This document shows, piece after piece, positions 38,314 through 47,799 of a stretch of 64,000 nt of DNA. The notes below the pieces were generated by a model. That model made no database searches, was not told where the DNA came from, and worked only from the letters and a program-made list of their open reading frames with translations. Made by a program: the position numbers and the translations under genes. Source of the DNA: CAWBUW01 sp963792075 (GTDB lineage: Bacteria > Chloroflexota > Anaerolineae > Anaerolineales > UBA4823); NCBI GenBank assembly GCA_963792075.1, contig CAWBUW010000012.1, forward strand, positions 2,232,001 through 2,296,000. Direction: 5' to 3'. How positions within the stretch are numbered: position 1 is the first letter of the stretch; each line of letters begins with the position of its first letter.

Positions 38314-38342
38314 GGGGTTGGGCGTTTGTATCGCCCAACCCC
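38314..38342. repeat. Intergenic hairpin H4
   Basis: An 11-bp perfect stem (38314-38324 with 38332-38342) with a seven-base loop, between the S- and T-component genes of the ECF transporter. No T tract. Confidence 0.65.
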
Positions 38343-38357
38343 GCAGGGAGTAAAAAG

Positions 38358-38906
38358 CTATCGCCCGGAACGCGAGACGACCGCCTGGTAGGCGATCATC
38401 AACAGGGGTACCAGGATGACGCCATTGATCAAGTTGGGAATCACGGCAGGGGCGAAGTTTCCTAAGATCACTGTTTTGATGTCCGCGCCCGAGACCCACA
38501 TCTCAGAAAGGGAGGCTATCCCCATGCCCAACAGTATACCCAGGATGCACATGCCAACGGCCTTGACGATCGAATCGGTCTTGTTGTATACCAGGATCGA
38601 AGCTGCAATCAGGCCGGGGACCAGGCCCATAATGCCGTTTCCCAGGTCCCACCAGAACCAGAAGCCGTAACCGCTGAGCTGGTCGCTAATAATATTGCCC
38701 AGGAAGCCAGCGATGAAGCCAACGATCGGTCCAAAGGCCACGCCGAAGAACATGGGAATAGCCACAGCCGGGCGGAACGAGACATTGCCTGCGCTGGGGA
38801 GCTGTAGCCAGTTTGTGGCGATGGCCAGCACAGCATACAGTGCGGCGCCGATGGCGGAATAAACCACCTCACGGGTGCCGAATTTCCAGATCGATTTCTT
38901 ATCCAT
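38358..38906 (-). CDS. ECF transporter S component (substrate unknown)
   Basis: A 182-residue hydrophobic protein with about six membrane segments. GTREVVYSAIGAALYAVLAIATNW and FRPAVAIPMFFGVAFGPIVGFIAGF are typical of S components (GPxxGxxxG). S components bind vitamins or related molecules; none is identifiable here. The neighbouring SAM hydrolase hints at a methionine- or adenosine-related substrate, but this is speculative. The ATG at 38906 follows AGGAGG. Confidence 0.82.
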   Translation of the reverse strand: MDKKSIWKFGTREVVYSAIGAALYAVLAIATNWLQLPSAGNVSFRPAVAIPMFFGVAFGPIVGFIAGFLGNIISDQLSGYGFWFWWDLGNGIMGLVPGLIAASILVYNKTDSIVKAVGMCILGILLGMGIASLSEMWVSGADIKTVILGNFAPAVIPNLINGVILVPLLMIAYQAVVSRSGR

Positions 38907-38987
38907 AGTTGTCCTCCTGTCAGGGTGAATTGGGTTGGGCGGGCGCAAGTCTGGGGCTGCTCCCGCGGATTATTGTAAGTAATAACG

Positions 38988-40595
38988 CTACAAGTGCGCC
39001 AGAGTTTCGGCGCGGTAGAATTTTCCTGTGTGCGGGAAAACTTTCAGGTTTATACGCAGCAACGATGTGGGCAGGACGCGGCAGGCGCGCAGGCGCTGTT
39101 CATCGCCCAGGACCTCATTCGGCGGGCCATCCGCAATGATCTGCCCGTCGTAAACCAGCAGGATGCGTGTAGCGTAGATCACCGCCAGGTCCACATCGTG
39201 GGTGATAAAGAGGACGGCATCGAAGCCGGGCATCTGCAAAATGCTGTCCATAAATGCCTGGTAGTTCCAATAATCTTGCCCTGCCGTTGGCTCGTCCATC
39301 ATCAAGATGCGTGAGCGCATAGCGAGGACGGCCGCGATGCTGATCCGTTTCTGCTGTCCAAAAGAGAGTGCCAGCGGAGGAGTCTTTAACTCGCTTTTTA
39401 GGTGAACCGTTTCGATGGCCCAGTCAATGTTCTGCTGGATTACTTCTTTGGAATATCCCAAGTTCTGTGGGCCAAAGGCCAATTCGTCTTCTACGGTTGG
39501 GGCGAAAAGCATCTGCGTTGGGGATTGAAAAACGTAACCGATGGTTCGCGCGGCCTGCGCCACGCTGGTCTTGAGGGTATCCTTGCCTTCCAGCAAGACC
39601 CGCCCGTTGGTTGGCTTGAGCAGCCCCAGGGCGTGCTTGACCAGGGTTGTCTTCCCCGAGCCATTGTGGCCCAGGATAGCGATGACATCCCCCTGGCGCA
39701 CCTGGAAGTTGACCCCTTTCAGCACTTCGGGTAAATCAGGCGCGTAACGGAAGCGGACGTCTTCAAACGAAACGAGCGGCTCAGCCGTTTTGACTTGCAG
39801 TGCGGGAATGAAAACGGGCGGGATATCCTGTTTGGAGCGGGCCATAACTACTTCTGCCGGGAGCTTGATGCGGTGATAATCCACCACCTGGATCAGCCCG
39901 GCGGAATCACCCTGGTAAACCACCTTACCGTCGTCCATGTACACTACCACTTCGGGTTGGATGGAGAGCACATCTTCCACGCGGTGCTCCACAATGATCA
40001 CCGAAATGCCCTGGTCTGCTAATTTACGCAAGAGCTGCAACGCTTCGTGGGCAGAAGCCGGGTCCAGGCTGGACAAGGGCTCGTCGAGCAGCAATATTTT
40101 GGGCGACATGGCGAGCACACCGGCCAGGGCGATCTTCTGCTTTTCCCCGCCCGAGGTGCCGAAGGTTTCACGATCGCGCAGGTGCAGGATGCCCAGTTGG
40201 GTGAGGGCGGCATCGACGCGGGGAATGATTTCGCTGCGGGGCAGGCCAAGACTTTCCAACCCGAAGGCGACCTCATTGAGCACATAGGCGCCCAGGATTT
40301 GTCGCTCAGGGTCCTGCAAGACGGTGCCAACAGTTTGCGAAATTTCGGCCATGGGCATTTCACGAACGGAACGCCCAAAGAGGCGGATTTCGCCCGTCAT
40401 TTCGCCTGAATAAGTGATTGGGATCAGGCCGTTGATGCAGCGCATCAACGTCGTCTTACCACAGCCGCTGGCTCCGGCGATCAACATGACCTGGCCAGGA
40501 TGCAGGGTAAGGCTGACCTGATCAATCGCCAACGTTTCTCGCCGCCGGTAGCGGAAGGAGAGGTTTTCGATGACGAGGGGCAGCTCAGCAAGCAT
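38988..40595 (-). CDS. ecfA: ECF transporter A component with two fused ATPase domains
   Basis: A 535-residue protein with two ATP-binding cassettes. The first has GASGCGKTT, TSGGEKQK and LLLDEPLSSLDP; the second has GHNGSGKTT, LSFGQQKR and LMMDEPTAGQD. A linker of about 50 residues joins them. It therefore supplies both ATPases (A and A') of the transporter. The start at 40595 lies 13 bases from the SAM hydrolase stop. Confidence 0.9.
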   Translation of the reverse strand: MLAELPLVIENLSFRYRRRETLAIDQVSLTLHPGQVMLIAGASGCGKTTLMRCINGLIPITYSGEMTGEIRLFGRSVREMPMAEISQTVGTVLQDPERQILGAYVLNEVAFGLESLGLPRSEIIPRVDAALTQLGILHLRDRETFGTSGGEKQKIALAGVLAMSPKILLLDEPLSSLDPASAHEALQLLRKLADQGISVIIVEHRVEDVLSIQPEVVVYMDDGKVVYQGDSAGLIQVVDYHRIKLPAEVVMARSKQDIPPVFIPALQVKTAEPLVSFEDVRFRYAPDLPEVLKGVNFQVRQGDVIAILGHNGSGKTTLVKHALGLLKPTNGRVLLEGKDTLKTSVAQAARTIGYVFQSPTQMLFAPTVEDELAFGPQNLGYSKEVIQQNIDWAIETVHLKSELKTPPLALSFGQQKRISIAAVLAMRSRILMMDEPTAGQDYWNYQAFMDSILQMPGFDAVLFITHDVDLAVIYATRILLVYDGQIIADGPPNEVLGDEQRLRACRVLPTSLLRINLKVFPHTGKFYRAETLAHL

Positions 40596-40608
40596 GGGGA
40601 CAGGCCGC

Positions 40609-41403
40609 TCAGGCGTTTTTCCGGATGACTTCAACCACATCGCCTACCTTGGCGCCGAGTACGTGGGCAGCAGATCCGTTGACGATGGCCACTTCGAGAA
40701 AGTTTTCGCTGTCAATCAGGGCAACTAACTCACCTGGCGGGCGGTGACCGTAAGAAGTGACCAGCCCTTTGATTTCGCGACCCAGCACGTGAAGGATGAC
40801 CTCACCCCTATCGGTGACCTGGTCTGAACGCAGATCCGTAGTGAGGTTGCCAAACACATCGATCGCTGCAACATGTGCACGCCACCCATTCGGAATGGGC
40901 TCGGGTACAAACATTTTCAGGCACACTGGATCGGTGAAACGTGGGCCCAGGTTGTAAATGGGCACACCGGTGACCAGGTGCGCACCCACCGGGGCGAAAA
41001 TATCGCGCCCGTGGAAGGTGTGGCTGACTCCTGGCAGCCAATAGGTGCGTTCTTCCAGGTGGACAAACTCAATCGGCAGTCCTGCGGCTTCGGCATCCTG
41101 AATCAGCGGGGTGAGCAGACCGTTGTCGGGTACCACGTAGAATTGGTATCCCAGGCGAGCTGCCATCGGGCGGCGGGAAGTCCCCACGCCTGGGTCTACC
41201 ACAGCAATGTGTACAGATCCGGCCGGGAAGTAGGGCGCCGCGCGCCACAGTGCAATCGCTCCGGCCATGATATCCTGCGGGGGGATTTCATGGGTAATAT
41301 CAGCGATCTGCACGTCAGGGGCGATGCCCCAAATCACGCCCTTCATCGTGCCAACAAAGCCGTCTTTGAGGCCAAAATCTGTGGTTAAGGTAATTACTGG
41401 CAT
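40609..41403 (-). CDS. S-adenosyl-L-methionine hydrolase (DUF62 family)
   Basis: A 264-residue protein of the SAM hydroxide adenosyltransferase family, related to fluorinase and chlorinase. Motifs are TLTTDFGLKDGFVGTMKG, VVDPGVGTSRR, PDNGLLTPL and HTFHGRDIFAPVGA. The enzymes split SAM into adenosine and methionine. It is the first gene of the ECF operon. Why SAM breakdown is linked to this transporter is unclear. Confidence 0.88.
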   Translation of the reverse strand: MPVITLTTDFGLKDGFVGTMKGVIWGIAPDVQIADITHEIPPQDIMAGAIALWRAAPYFPAGSVHIAVVDPGVGTSRRPMAARLGYQFYVVPDNGLLTPLIQDAEAAGLPIEFVHLEERTYWLPGVSHTFHGRDIFAPVGAHLVTGVPIYNLGPRFTDPVCLKMFVPEPIPNGWRAHVAAIDVFGNLTTDLRSDQVTDRGEVILHVLGREIKGLVTSYGHRPPGELVALIDSENFLEVAIVNGSAAHVLGAKVGDVVEVIRKNA

Positions 41404-41443
41404 AAGAGCCCCCGGAACGGAATCATCAGGTGGGCAGCCTATA

Positions 41444-42775
41444 TTAGATTGAGTCCATTGCGCTGCCTAACAGGCGCACAATTTCGTCGACTTCCTCTTC
41501 GGTGATCGTTAATGGAGGTGAGAAGGCCAGGCTGTTTACCAGGGGACGTGAGCGTAAACCTCGTTTGAGTGCAGCCTGGTTGATTTGCGCAGCTTTGGCC
41601 GGGTCCGGCTGGCGGCTTTCTCTATCGGTGACAATCTCCACCGCGCACATCAGGCCTTTCCCGCGTACTTCACCCACAAAGGGGAATTCGGTGAGGGATT
41701 GGAGTCCGTTCATTAAGCGCTCACCCATCTGGCGGCTGCGCTCGACCAGCCCATCCCTCTCGATGATAGCGATGTTTTGCAGGCCAACCGCGCAGGCGGT
41801 GGCATGGCCCGAATACGTGTAGCCATGCATCCACGTTTCGTTGCCTGGGGCGGAGAGGATTGCATCGTGAATGCGATCACTGATCTGGATACCACCCAGC
41901 GGTTGATAGCCGGAGGTAATCCCCTTCGCAAAGGAGAAGATATCCGGCTGCACCCCCCAATGGTGCAAGCCAAACCATTTTCCTGTGCGTCCAAAGCCGG
42001 TGATCACCTCATCCGCAAGGAAGAGGATCTCATACTCATCACAGATGCGGCGCACGCGAGGGAAGTAATCATCGGGCGGAACGATCACGCCACCAACGCC
42101 CTGTATAGGCTCGGCAATGAAAGCCGCAATGGTGTCGGGGCCTTCGCTCCGGATGGTTTCTTCGAGCAGGCGTGCAGCAGCCTGGCCTACCGTCTCGTCC
42201 TGGCGCAGTTTACCCTCGAAGCGGTAAGGATAAGGAGCAGGGACGTGGAAAAAGCCGGGCACCGCGGGGCCAAACATTTTGTGATACTGCTCGATGCCGG
42301 TTGCAAAGGTAGCCGCAAAGGTGACGCCATGATAAGCCCTGTTGCGGGCGATGAATTTGACCTTGTCTGGCTTCCCCATCCGCTTCCAATAGTAACGGGC
42401 AGTTTTGAAGGCGCTGTCGTTCAATTCGCTGCCGCCAGAGGTGAAGAAAGTCGCATGCAGATCCGGGTAAGCAAAGCCGGATAGTTTCTGCGCCAGTTCG
42501 GAGGAGGGCACATTCGTCATGCCTGCAAAGTTGGACGTATAGGCCAGCTTCTTCATCTGCGCATACGCTGCTTCGGCCAGCTCCTGGTTGCCATAACCCA
42601 CATTGACATTCCACATGCCAGCCATACCATCCAGGATCTTGCGTCCATCTGTAGTGTACAACCAGATGCCTTCGCCGCGCTCAATAACCAGTGGGTCCGC
42701 GTGAGACTTGGGGTGATGGAGTGGGTGGATCTGGTGTTTGTCTTGTTCAATTAGAGAAGAGTGATCGCGGGTCAT
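41444..42775 (-). CDS. Class III aminotransferase
   Basis: A 443-residue PLP enzyme with the Lys motif FAKGITSGYQPLGG, the Asp pocket FLADEVITGFGRTG and the phosphate contact SGGSELNDSAFKTAR. Close relatives use beta-alanine, taurine, GABA or omega-amino acids with pyruvate; the sequence alone does not settle which. It precedes the acyl-CoA synthetase cluster on the opposite side of a short gap. GGAG lies 12 bases before its ATG. Confidence 0.87.
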   Translation of the reverse strand: MTRDHSSLIEQDKHQIHPLHHPKSHADPLVIERGEGIWLYTTDGRKILDGMAGMWNVNVGYGNQELAEAAYAQMKKLAYTSNFAGMTNVPSSELAQKLSGFAYPDLHATFFTSGGSELNDSAFKTARYYWKRMGKPDKVKFIARNRAYHGVTFAATFATGIEQYHKMFGPAVPGFFHVPAPYPYRFEGKLRQDETVGQAAARLLEETIRSEGPDTIAAFIAEPIQGVGGVIVPPDDYFPRVRRICDEYEILFLADEVITGFGRTGKWFGLHHWGVQPDIFSFAKGITSGYQPLGGIQISDRIHDAILSAPGNETWMHGYTYSGHATACAVGLQNIAIIERDGLVERSRQMGERLMNGLQSLTEFPFVGEVRGKGLMCAVEIVTDRESRQPDPAKAAQINQAALKRGLRSRPLVNSLAFSPPLTITEEEVDEIVRLLGSAMDSI

Positions 42776-42804
42776 TTTTTTTGCTCCAGGAGAATCGGGT
42801 CAGG

Positions 42805-43893
42805 TTATGCCTTGATGCCAAGCGCCTTGTACATCTTCTTAAAGTCGCAATGCTGGTCAAGGAGGGATTGAAACTGTTTGAGCTTGGCGGTCTCGCCAAG
42901 GCGGGTTTTGCCGAAGACGCGCTCGATTGCTTCGATAGTTTCCATGGTGTTGGAACGGGTAAGAATAACCGTGACGCCAAACTCTTCGGCTTGCTTAACT
43001 ACCAACGGGCTGGGGCGTAAGTTTCCGGTGAGCACCAGGCAGGTAGTCGAAGTCTCTAAGGCTGCAAGCTGGATGTCGGTGCGGTCGCCGCCGGTGATCA
43101 CAGCTTTGTTTGAGTATTGGCGGAACCGGCTCAGTGCGGTATCCGCGGTCATCGCGCCCACCGTCATATTCTCTACCAGAGCCTGCAGGCGCTGATATTT
43201 GGTCAGTATTTCGGCGTCAAGCGTCTTAACCAGGTCGCCAACGGTCAGAGCTGCCAGGCCGCGGACTTCGGGCAGCACTCCGAAGACGGGCACGCCTTTT
43301 TTCTCCACGTAAGGCACAAAGATCGTGGTGACACTCTCGCGGGCATCATCAGGGACGCGGTTGATGATCACACCGAGAAGGTTTTTCCCCAGGCGCTTCT
43401 GCACAGCGAGGATATCGTCCAGCAGTTGCACGGCATCATGATAGCGCACAATCGCCAGGACATGTGTATTCAGCGCCTGGGCTACTGCGATCGTGGGCAA
43501 ACCGAGCACGTAGCCTTCACGCATGGTAGCGCCTCCTTCCAGCAGCAGGATGTCCTGCCCGGCAGAGGCCTGCTCAAACTCGGCCTTGAGCTCTGGCATC
43601 AGGTCTACCAGCTCGCCGTGTGCGATATGCTCGCTAAGCACTTCGGGGGTGATGACTACCGGGGAAAGCTCCCAGGTCTCAGCAGACAATTCCAGGATTC
43701 TTTTTACAAAACCAGCATCTTCGTCTGCAATATGCACCTTGCCGTTGGCATCTGTCACACGCCAGGGCTGCATGCTGAGCGGCTTAAGGTAGTTGATCTT
43801 GAAGCCATCGTTTTTGAAACGTACGCCCAGCGCCAGGCAGGTGGCAGTCTTGCCAGAATAACGTTCGACAGAGGTGATGTATAAAGATTTCAT
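42805..43893 (-). CDS. P-loop/DRTGG-domain protein (phosphotransacetylase-N-like)
   Basis: A 362-residue protein. The N-terminus has the BioD-like P-loop YITSVERYSGKTATCLALG and ILLLEGGATMREG. The C-terminal half is a DRTGG domain (VITGGDRTDIQLAAL). Such proteins form the N-terminal part of some phosphate acetyltransferases or occur alone as regulators. It starts six bases after the acyl-CoA synthetase stop and has GAGGAG, so the two form an operon. A regulatory or chaperone role in acetyl-CoA metabolism is inferred. Confidence 0.8.
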   Translation of the reverse strand: MKSLYITSVERYSGKTATCLALGVRFKNDGFKINYLKPLSMQPWRVTDANGKVHIADEDAGFVKRILELSAETWELSPVVITPEVLSEHIAHGELVDLMPELKAEFEQASAGQDILLLEGGATMREGYVLGLPTIAVAQALNTHVLAIVRYHDAVQLLDDILAVQKRLGKNLLGVIINRVPDDARESVTTIFVPYVEKKGVPVFGVLPEVRGLAALTVGDLVKTLDAEILTKYQRLQALVENMTVGAMTADTALSRFRQYSNKAVITGGDRTDIQLAALETSTTCLVLTGNLRPSPLVVKQAEEFGVTVILTRSNTMETIEAIERVFGKTRLGETAKLKQFQSLLDQHCDFKKMYKALGIKA

Positions 43894-43898
43894 GGCAG

Positions 43899-46043
43899 TT
43901 ACTCCTCTACACGTGGATTTTTATAAGCTTTTAGCACCAGGCGCATGTCAATCGCGATTGCGCCCTGGCCCTGGTTATACACCATCAATGGATTGATATC
44001 GAGTTCGGCGATCTCAGGGAAATCCTGGACCAGTTGTCCGATACGTAACAGCGCATCCTGGATGGCGGCCTTATCGGCAGCGGGTTGGCCGCGCACACCA
44101 TCCAGCAAGGCATGGGCGCGGATTTCACTGAGCATTTCCTGTGCCTCCGTAATCGAGAACGGCGCCAGGCGGAAGGTAACATCCTTGAGTGTCTCAACGT
44201 AGATACCGCCCAGGCCAAATGTGACCAATGGACCGAACTGCGGGTCGCGGTTCATGCCAACCAGCACCTCCGTCCCTTTTGGAACCATTTCCTGTACCAC
44301 ACAACCCCAAATGCGGGCATCCGGTACGTAACGCTGGGCACGATAAACCATCAGCTCGTAAGCATCGCGCACGTCCGTGGCAGACTGCAGCCCAACTTTG
44401 ACACCGCCCACATCTGTCTTGTGCAATATTTCGGGCGAAGCGATCTTGAGCACGACCGGATATCCCATCTTGGCGGCGAATTCAACCGCTTGGTCGGGTG
44501 TGCGAGCCAGCTCAGATTGAGGGATGCGCAATCCGTACGCCTGGAGTACCTGGCGCGCTTCGAAGTCGCCGATGGAGGATCGCTTTTCGCTGCGAACCTG
44601 GTCAATAATTTGGCGTACGGCAGCTTTGTCTACCTCAAAGGTGACATATTCAGGCTCGGGGCGCATCTGCACTTTTCGGTAATCGGCCATGCCACGGAAG
44701 GCGGCCGCGGCGCGTTCGGGGAAGGGGTAGTTGGGCACACCCCCACGCGTCAGGATCTCCACGCCGGTTCGGATGCGTGCCTCGCCCATAAAACAACCAA
44801 GCACGGGTTTTTCCAGTTTCTCTGCCAGCGTCACGACGGCCTGGGCAGTGGCATCGATCTCGGTCATTGCCTGGGGAGTGAGCACAATGAGCAGCCCATC
44901 CACGTTGGGATCGGCGGAAACAGTCTCCAGGGCGAACTGGTAGCGGTCGGCGCGGGCATCGCCAAGCACATCCACAGGATTGGCTGCGGATGCGGCGTCG
45001 GGAAGGAAGGTCTCAAGCTTATGGATGGTTTCGTATTCGAGGCGGGCCAGGGTCAACCCGGCGCGTTCCAGCGCATCGGTGGCCAGGATGCCTGGGCCGC
45101 CGGCATTCGTGATGATGGCAATACGCGGCTCGGTGGTGCTATCTTCGCCAAGCGGGAAGAGAGGCTGGTAACCGAGAGCGAGGGACATATCGAAGAGCGC
45201 TTCCATGGACTCTGCCCGCAAGATGCCTGCCTGCTGGAAAGCAGCCTTGTAAGCCTGTTCGGAACCGGCCAGCGAACCTGTGTGCGAGGAAACGGCGCGC
45301 GAGCCTGACTGGGTCACGCCCGATTTAATCGCCACAACCGGCATATGGGGGGTGATCTGGCGGGCGGTGCGCAAGAACTCTTGCCCGTTGGGCATGCCTT
45401 CGCTGTACATCAGGATGACTTTGGTGTTAGGCTCATCGGCCCAGGCACGCAGCAGGTCAATCTCGCTGACGTCGGCTTTGTTTCCCAGGCTGACGAAACG
45501 CGAGAGCCCCAGCCGTCCTGCCAGGGCGATATCCAGCACCGCGGTGCCCAGCGCACCGGATTGAGACATGAAGGCCATCGGCCCGGCAGGCGGGGATCCG
45601 GCCGCGAAAGTAGCGTTGAGCGGGGTGTGGGTATCGATCACCCCCAGGCAGTTGGGGCCAATGAGACGCAGCTTGTATTCCTTGGCGATGTCGATCAGCT
45701 CCAGCTCGCGTTCCAGGCCTTCCTTACCGGCCTCACGGAAGCCGGCACTGATCACCACGGCAGAGGGGATACCTTTTTGTCCACACAGGCGCAGCGCTGC
45801 GGGCACCTGGGGGTAGGGGATCACGATCACGGCGAGGTCGATTGGGCCAGGAACATCCATAACAGAAGGATAAGCCTTAATGCCGAGAATTTCTGCAGCC
45901 CCTGGATTGATCGGATAGATCTGGCCGTTTTGTGCAAAACCGCAGTCGAGCATATTCTTAAGCACGGCATAACCCAGCTTGACCGGATTGGTAGACGCGC
46001 CAATGATGGCAACAGAATTGGGTTGGAAGAAAGTTTCTAGCAT
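43899..46043 (-). CDS. ADP-forming acetyl/acyl-CoA synthetase (alpha-beta fusion)
   Basis: A 714-residue protein. The N-terminal CoA-binding and succinyl-CoA synthetase-like alpha part starts FFQPNSVAIIGASTNPVKLGYAVLKN and includes the His region SSHTGSLAGSEQ. The C-terminal part is an ATP-grasp beta domain (PVVLKIASPEILHKTDVGGVKVGL). It makes ATP from acetyl- or acyl-CoA, releasing the acid, a common energy step in fermenting and anaerobic organisms. Confidence 0.9.
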   Translation of the reverse strand: MLETFFQPNSVAIIGASTNPVKLGYAVLKNMLDCGFAQNGQIYPINPGAAEILGIKAYPSVMDVPGPIDLAVIVIPYPQVPAALRLCGQKGIPSAVVISAGFREAGKEGLERELELIDIAKEYKLRLIGPNCLGVIDTHTPLNATFAAGSPPAGPMAFMSQSGALGTAVLDIALAGRLGLSRFVSLGNKADVSEIDLLRAWADEPNTKVILMYSEGMPNGQEFLRTARQITPHMPVVAIKSGVTQSGSRAVSSHTGSLAGSEQAYKAAFQQAGILRAESMEALFDMSLALGYQPLFPLGEDSTTEPRIAIITNAGGPGILATDALERAGLTLARLEYETIHKLETFLPDAASAANPVDVLGDARADRYQFALETVSADPNVDGLLIVLTPQAMTEIDATAQAVVTLAEKLEKPVLGCFMGEARIRTGVEILTRGGVPNYPFPERAAAAFRGMADYRKVQMRPEPEYVTFEVDKAAVRQIIDQVRSEKRSSIGDFEARQVLQAYGLRIPQSELARTPDQAVEFAAKMGYPVVLKIASPEILHKTDVGGVKVGLQSATDVRDAYELMVYRAQRYVPDARIWGCVVQEMVPKGTEVLVGMNRDPQFGPLVTFGLGGIYVETLKDVTFRLAPFSITEAQEMLSEIRAHALLDGVRGQPAADKAAIQDALLRIGQLVQDFPEIAELDINPLMVYNQGQGAIAIDMRLVLKAYKNPRVEE

Positions 46044-46095
46044 TATTTATTCCATCTGGATGTAAGTGGGCGTTGTGGCGAACATCGCTTGGGAC

Positions 46096-47772
46096 TCAAT
46101 CCTGCGAGATTTGTTTGCCCGGCCGGTTCATCAGCAGCGCCCGAGAAAGGCGGCTGACGGCTTGCGTCGCTTTTCGGCGCAGCCGTTTGTCCACCTTGGG
46201 ATCCATTTGTAAAACGTAGTAGATGGCATTGGCATCTTTGATTTGGTCGAGTGATTCGAGAGTATCCGCAGCAGCCAGGCGTAGTGGGGCTGGTGTGGCT
46301 TCATTGCTGCCAAATTCGCGCAGTGTAGCGAAGCCCTCCTGCACATCTTGTGATGTAGTGCGTTCTTGAGAGTCATGACATAATTTGCTCAGGTTATCCA
46401 ATGCCTGGTTTACCTTTTCGGGCGATAGGTCTGGCTGAGCGGCATAAGCGGCCCAGCGTTTGACCGCTTCTTCGGGAAGCACCTTTTCCATGGCTTTGAT
46501 GGCTTCCCAGCGCTGCTCATTCTCTAGTTCCGGGGTCGGGGCGGGCTTTTCAACGGCGAAGCGTAGCTCGTCCAACAAGTCTAACTCGGCGAGGAGTTCG
46601 AGGCAGCGGCGGCGCAGCATGGGATCCAGGTTGGCGTCGTCGAGCAAGTCAAGCATCCGTTTGACGTATTCTTTGTGACCCAGGCGCACCAGGACAGCCG
46701 AGCCTTCCAGTCGTTCACGCGCCTCGCGACTGTTGGCGAGGCCGGTCAACGCCTGCTCTGCCTCACTAACGATTTGTTCGGGGCTTTCGGTGACCTCTGC
46801 ACTGGTGTCTACGCTGCTTTCGTACAATTTTCCGGCTGCCTGTGCACGGTATTCGGGAGGAATGTTGCGGTTTTTTACCAGCAGGCGCAGCAAATTGCGC
46901 GCTTGCGGTACTTTGCCCAGCGAACTGAGCTGGTCGGCTGCGAGAAGACGGGATTCCACGCTGGGATGTTCAGCCAGCGCTTCCCAAACTTGCACCGAGC
47001 GGGCCTCCCATTCAGCCGTTTGGCTGGTACTGGCCGAAACGGCTTGCTGGGCGGCCTCTATGGCGATGTGAGCGTCAATGCCAGGCACAGAGATGATATG
47101 GAGCAAGTCGCCCAGCGGGCGACCCAGCTCGCTGAGCAGTTTGACCGCCTCCAGGCGGGTAGCCTGGTGGTGTCGGGGGTCAATCGCAATGGCGAGGAGA
47201 AGGTCTGCGGCAATATCGATCTGGAGCTTTTTCTCGATAAAACTAATATCTTTCAGCAAGCGCTGACGCACATACGTGCTTTTCTGCAGCCGGCGCATGG
47301 TCAGGTTAATCAGCGGCGGAAAACGCACCACGAGCAGTCCCAATGTGCCCAGGAATGCACGCAAGATTTCGCGCATGCGTTTTTCAAATCCACTGAACAA
47401 TATCTCGTCTAGGTTGAAGATCTTTTCGCTCAGGATTTCTGCTTGGAGCATGGCGTCTTTCAGGATGCGAGGGAAGGCGCGGACCAAGATGGACAAAGGG
47501 TAAAGGATGAACACAAGCACGGCTGCCAGTACCAACCCCACCAAGGCAAGGACTGGTGCCAGCGGAATGCTGAGCAGAAAAATGGTCGCGGTCAGCGGGG
47601 CGAGCAAGTAGCGCAGGATATTGCCCCATCGGGAAGTTGCTTCGCCTGGCTGGCGCATGTGCTTGAGGAATGCGTTGAGGGCCAGAATCCAGATTAAAAC
47701 AATAAGCGTACCAATCCCAAACGGGCAAAGTAAGACTACCAGGTCCCGAAGCGAAGAAAAGACAACGTCCAT
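46096..47772 (-). CDS. HEAT-like repeat membrane protein
   Basis: A 558-residue protein of unknown function. It has two or three hydrophobic segments near the N-terminus (about 10-35, 53-100) and a further one near 140. From about residue 190 it is a helical-repeat domain (AVKLLSELGRPLGDLL, LEGSAVLVRLGHKEYVKRML, RRRCLELLAELDLL) like HEAT or TPR folds. The soluble part probably faces the cytoplasm and binds protein partners. It is between fbp and the acyl-CoA synthetase; no link is evident. Confidence 0.6.
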   Translation of the reverse strand: MDVVFSSLRDLVVLLCPFGIGTLIVLIWILALNAFLKHMRQPGEATSRWGNILRYLLAPLTATIFLLSIPLAPVLALVGLVLAAVLVFILYPLSILVRAFPRILKDAMLQAEILSEKIFNLDEILFSGFEKRMREILRAFLGTLGLLVVRFPPLINLTMRRLQKSTYVRQRLLKDISFIEKKLQIDIAADLLLAIAIDPRHHQATRLEAVKLLSELGRPLGDLLHIISVPGIDAHIAIEAAQQAVSASTSQTAEWEARSVQVWEALAEHPSVESRLLAADQLSSLGKVPQARNLLRLLVKNRNIPPEYRAQAAGKLYESSVDTSAEVTESPEQIVSEAEQALTGLANSREARERLEGSAVLVRLGHKEYVKRMLDLLDDANLDPMLRRRCLELLAELDLLDELRFAVEKPAPTPELENEQRWEAIKAMEKVLPEEAVKRWAAYAAQPDLSPEKVNQALDNLSKLCHDSQERTTSQDVQEGFATLREFGSNEATPAPLRLAAADTLESLDQIKDANAIYYVLQMDPKVDKRLRRKATQAVSRLSRALLMNRPGKQISQD

Positions 47773-47799
47773 AATGGTAGGATCAGCCTCCGGTCCGCA

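Noticed and set aside
38907..38987. A riboswitch upstream of the ECF S component
   Set aside because: The 80-base gap is too short for common vitamin riboswitches and shows no conserved motif that I recognise.
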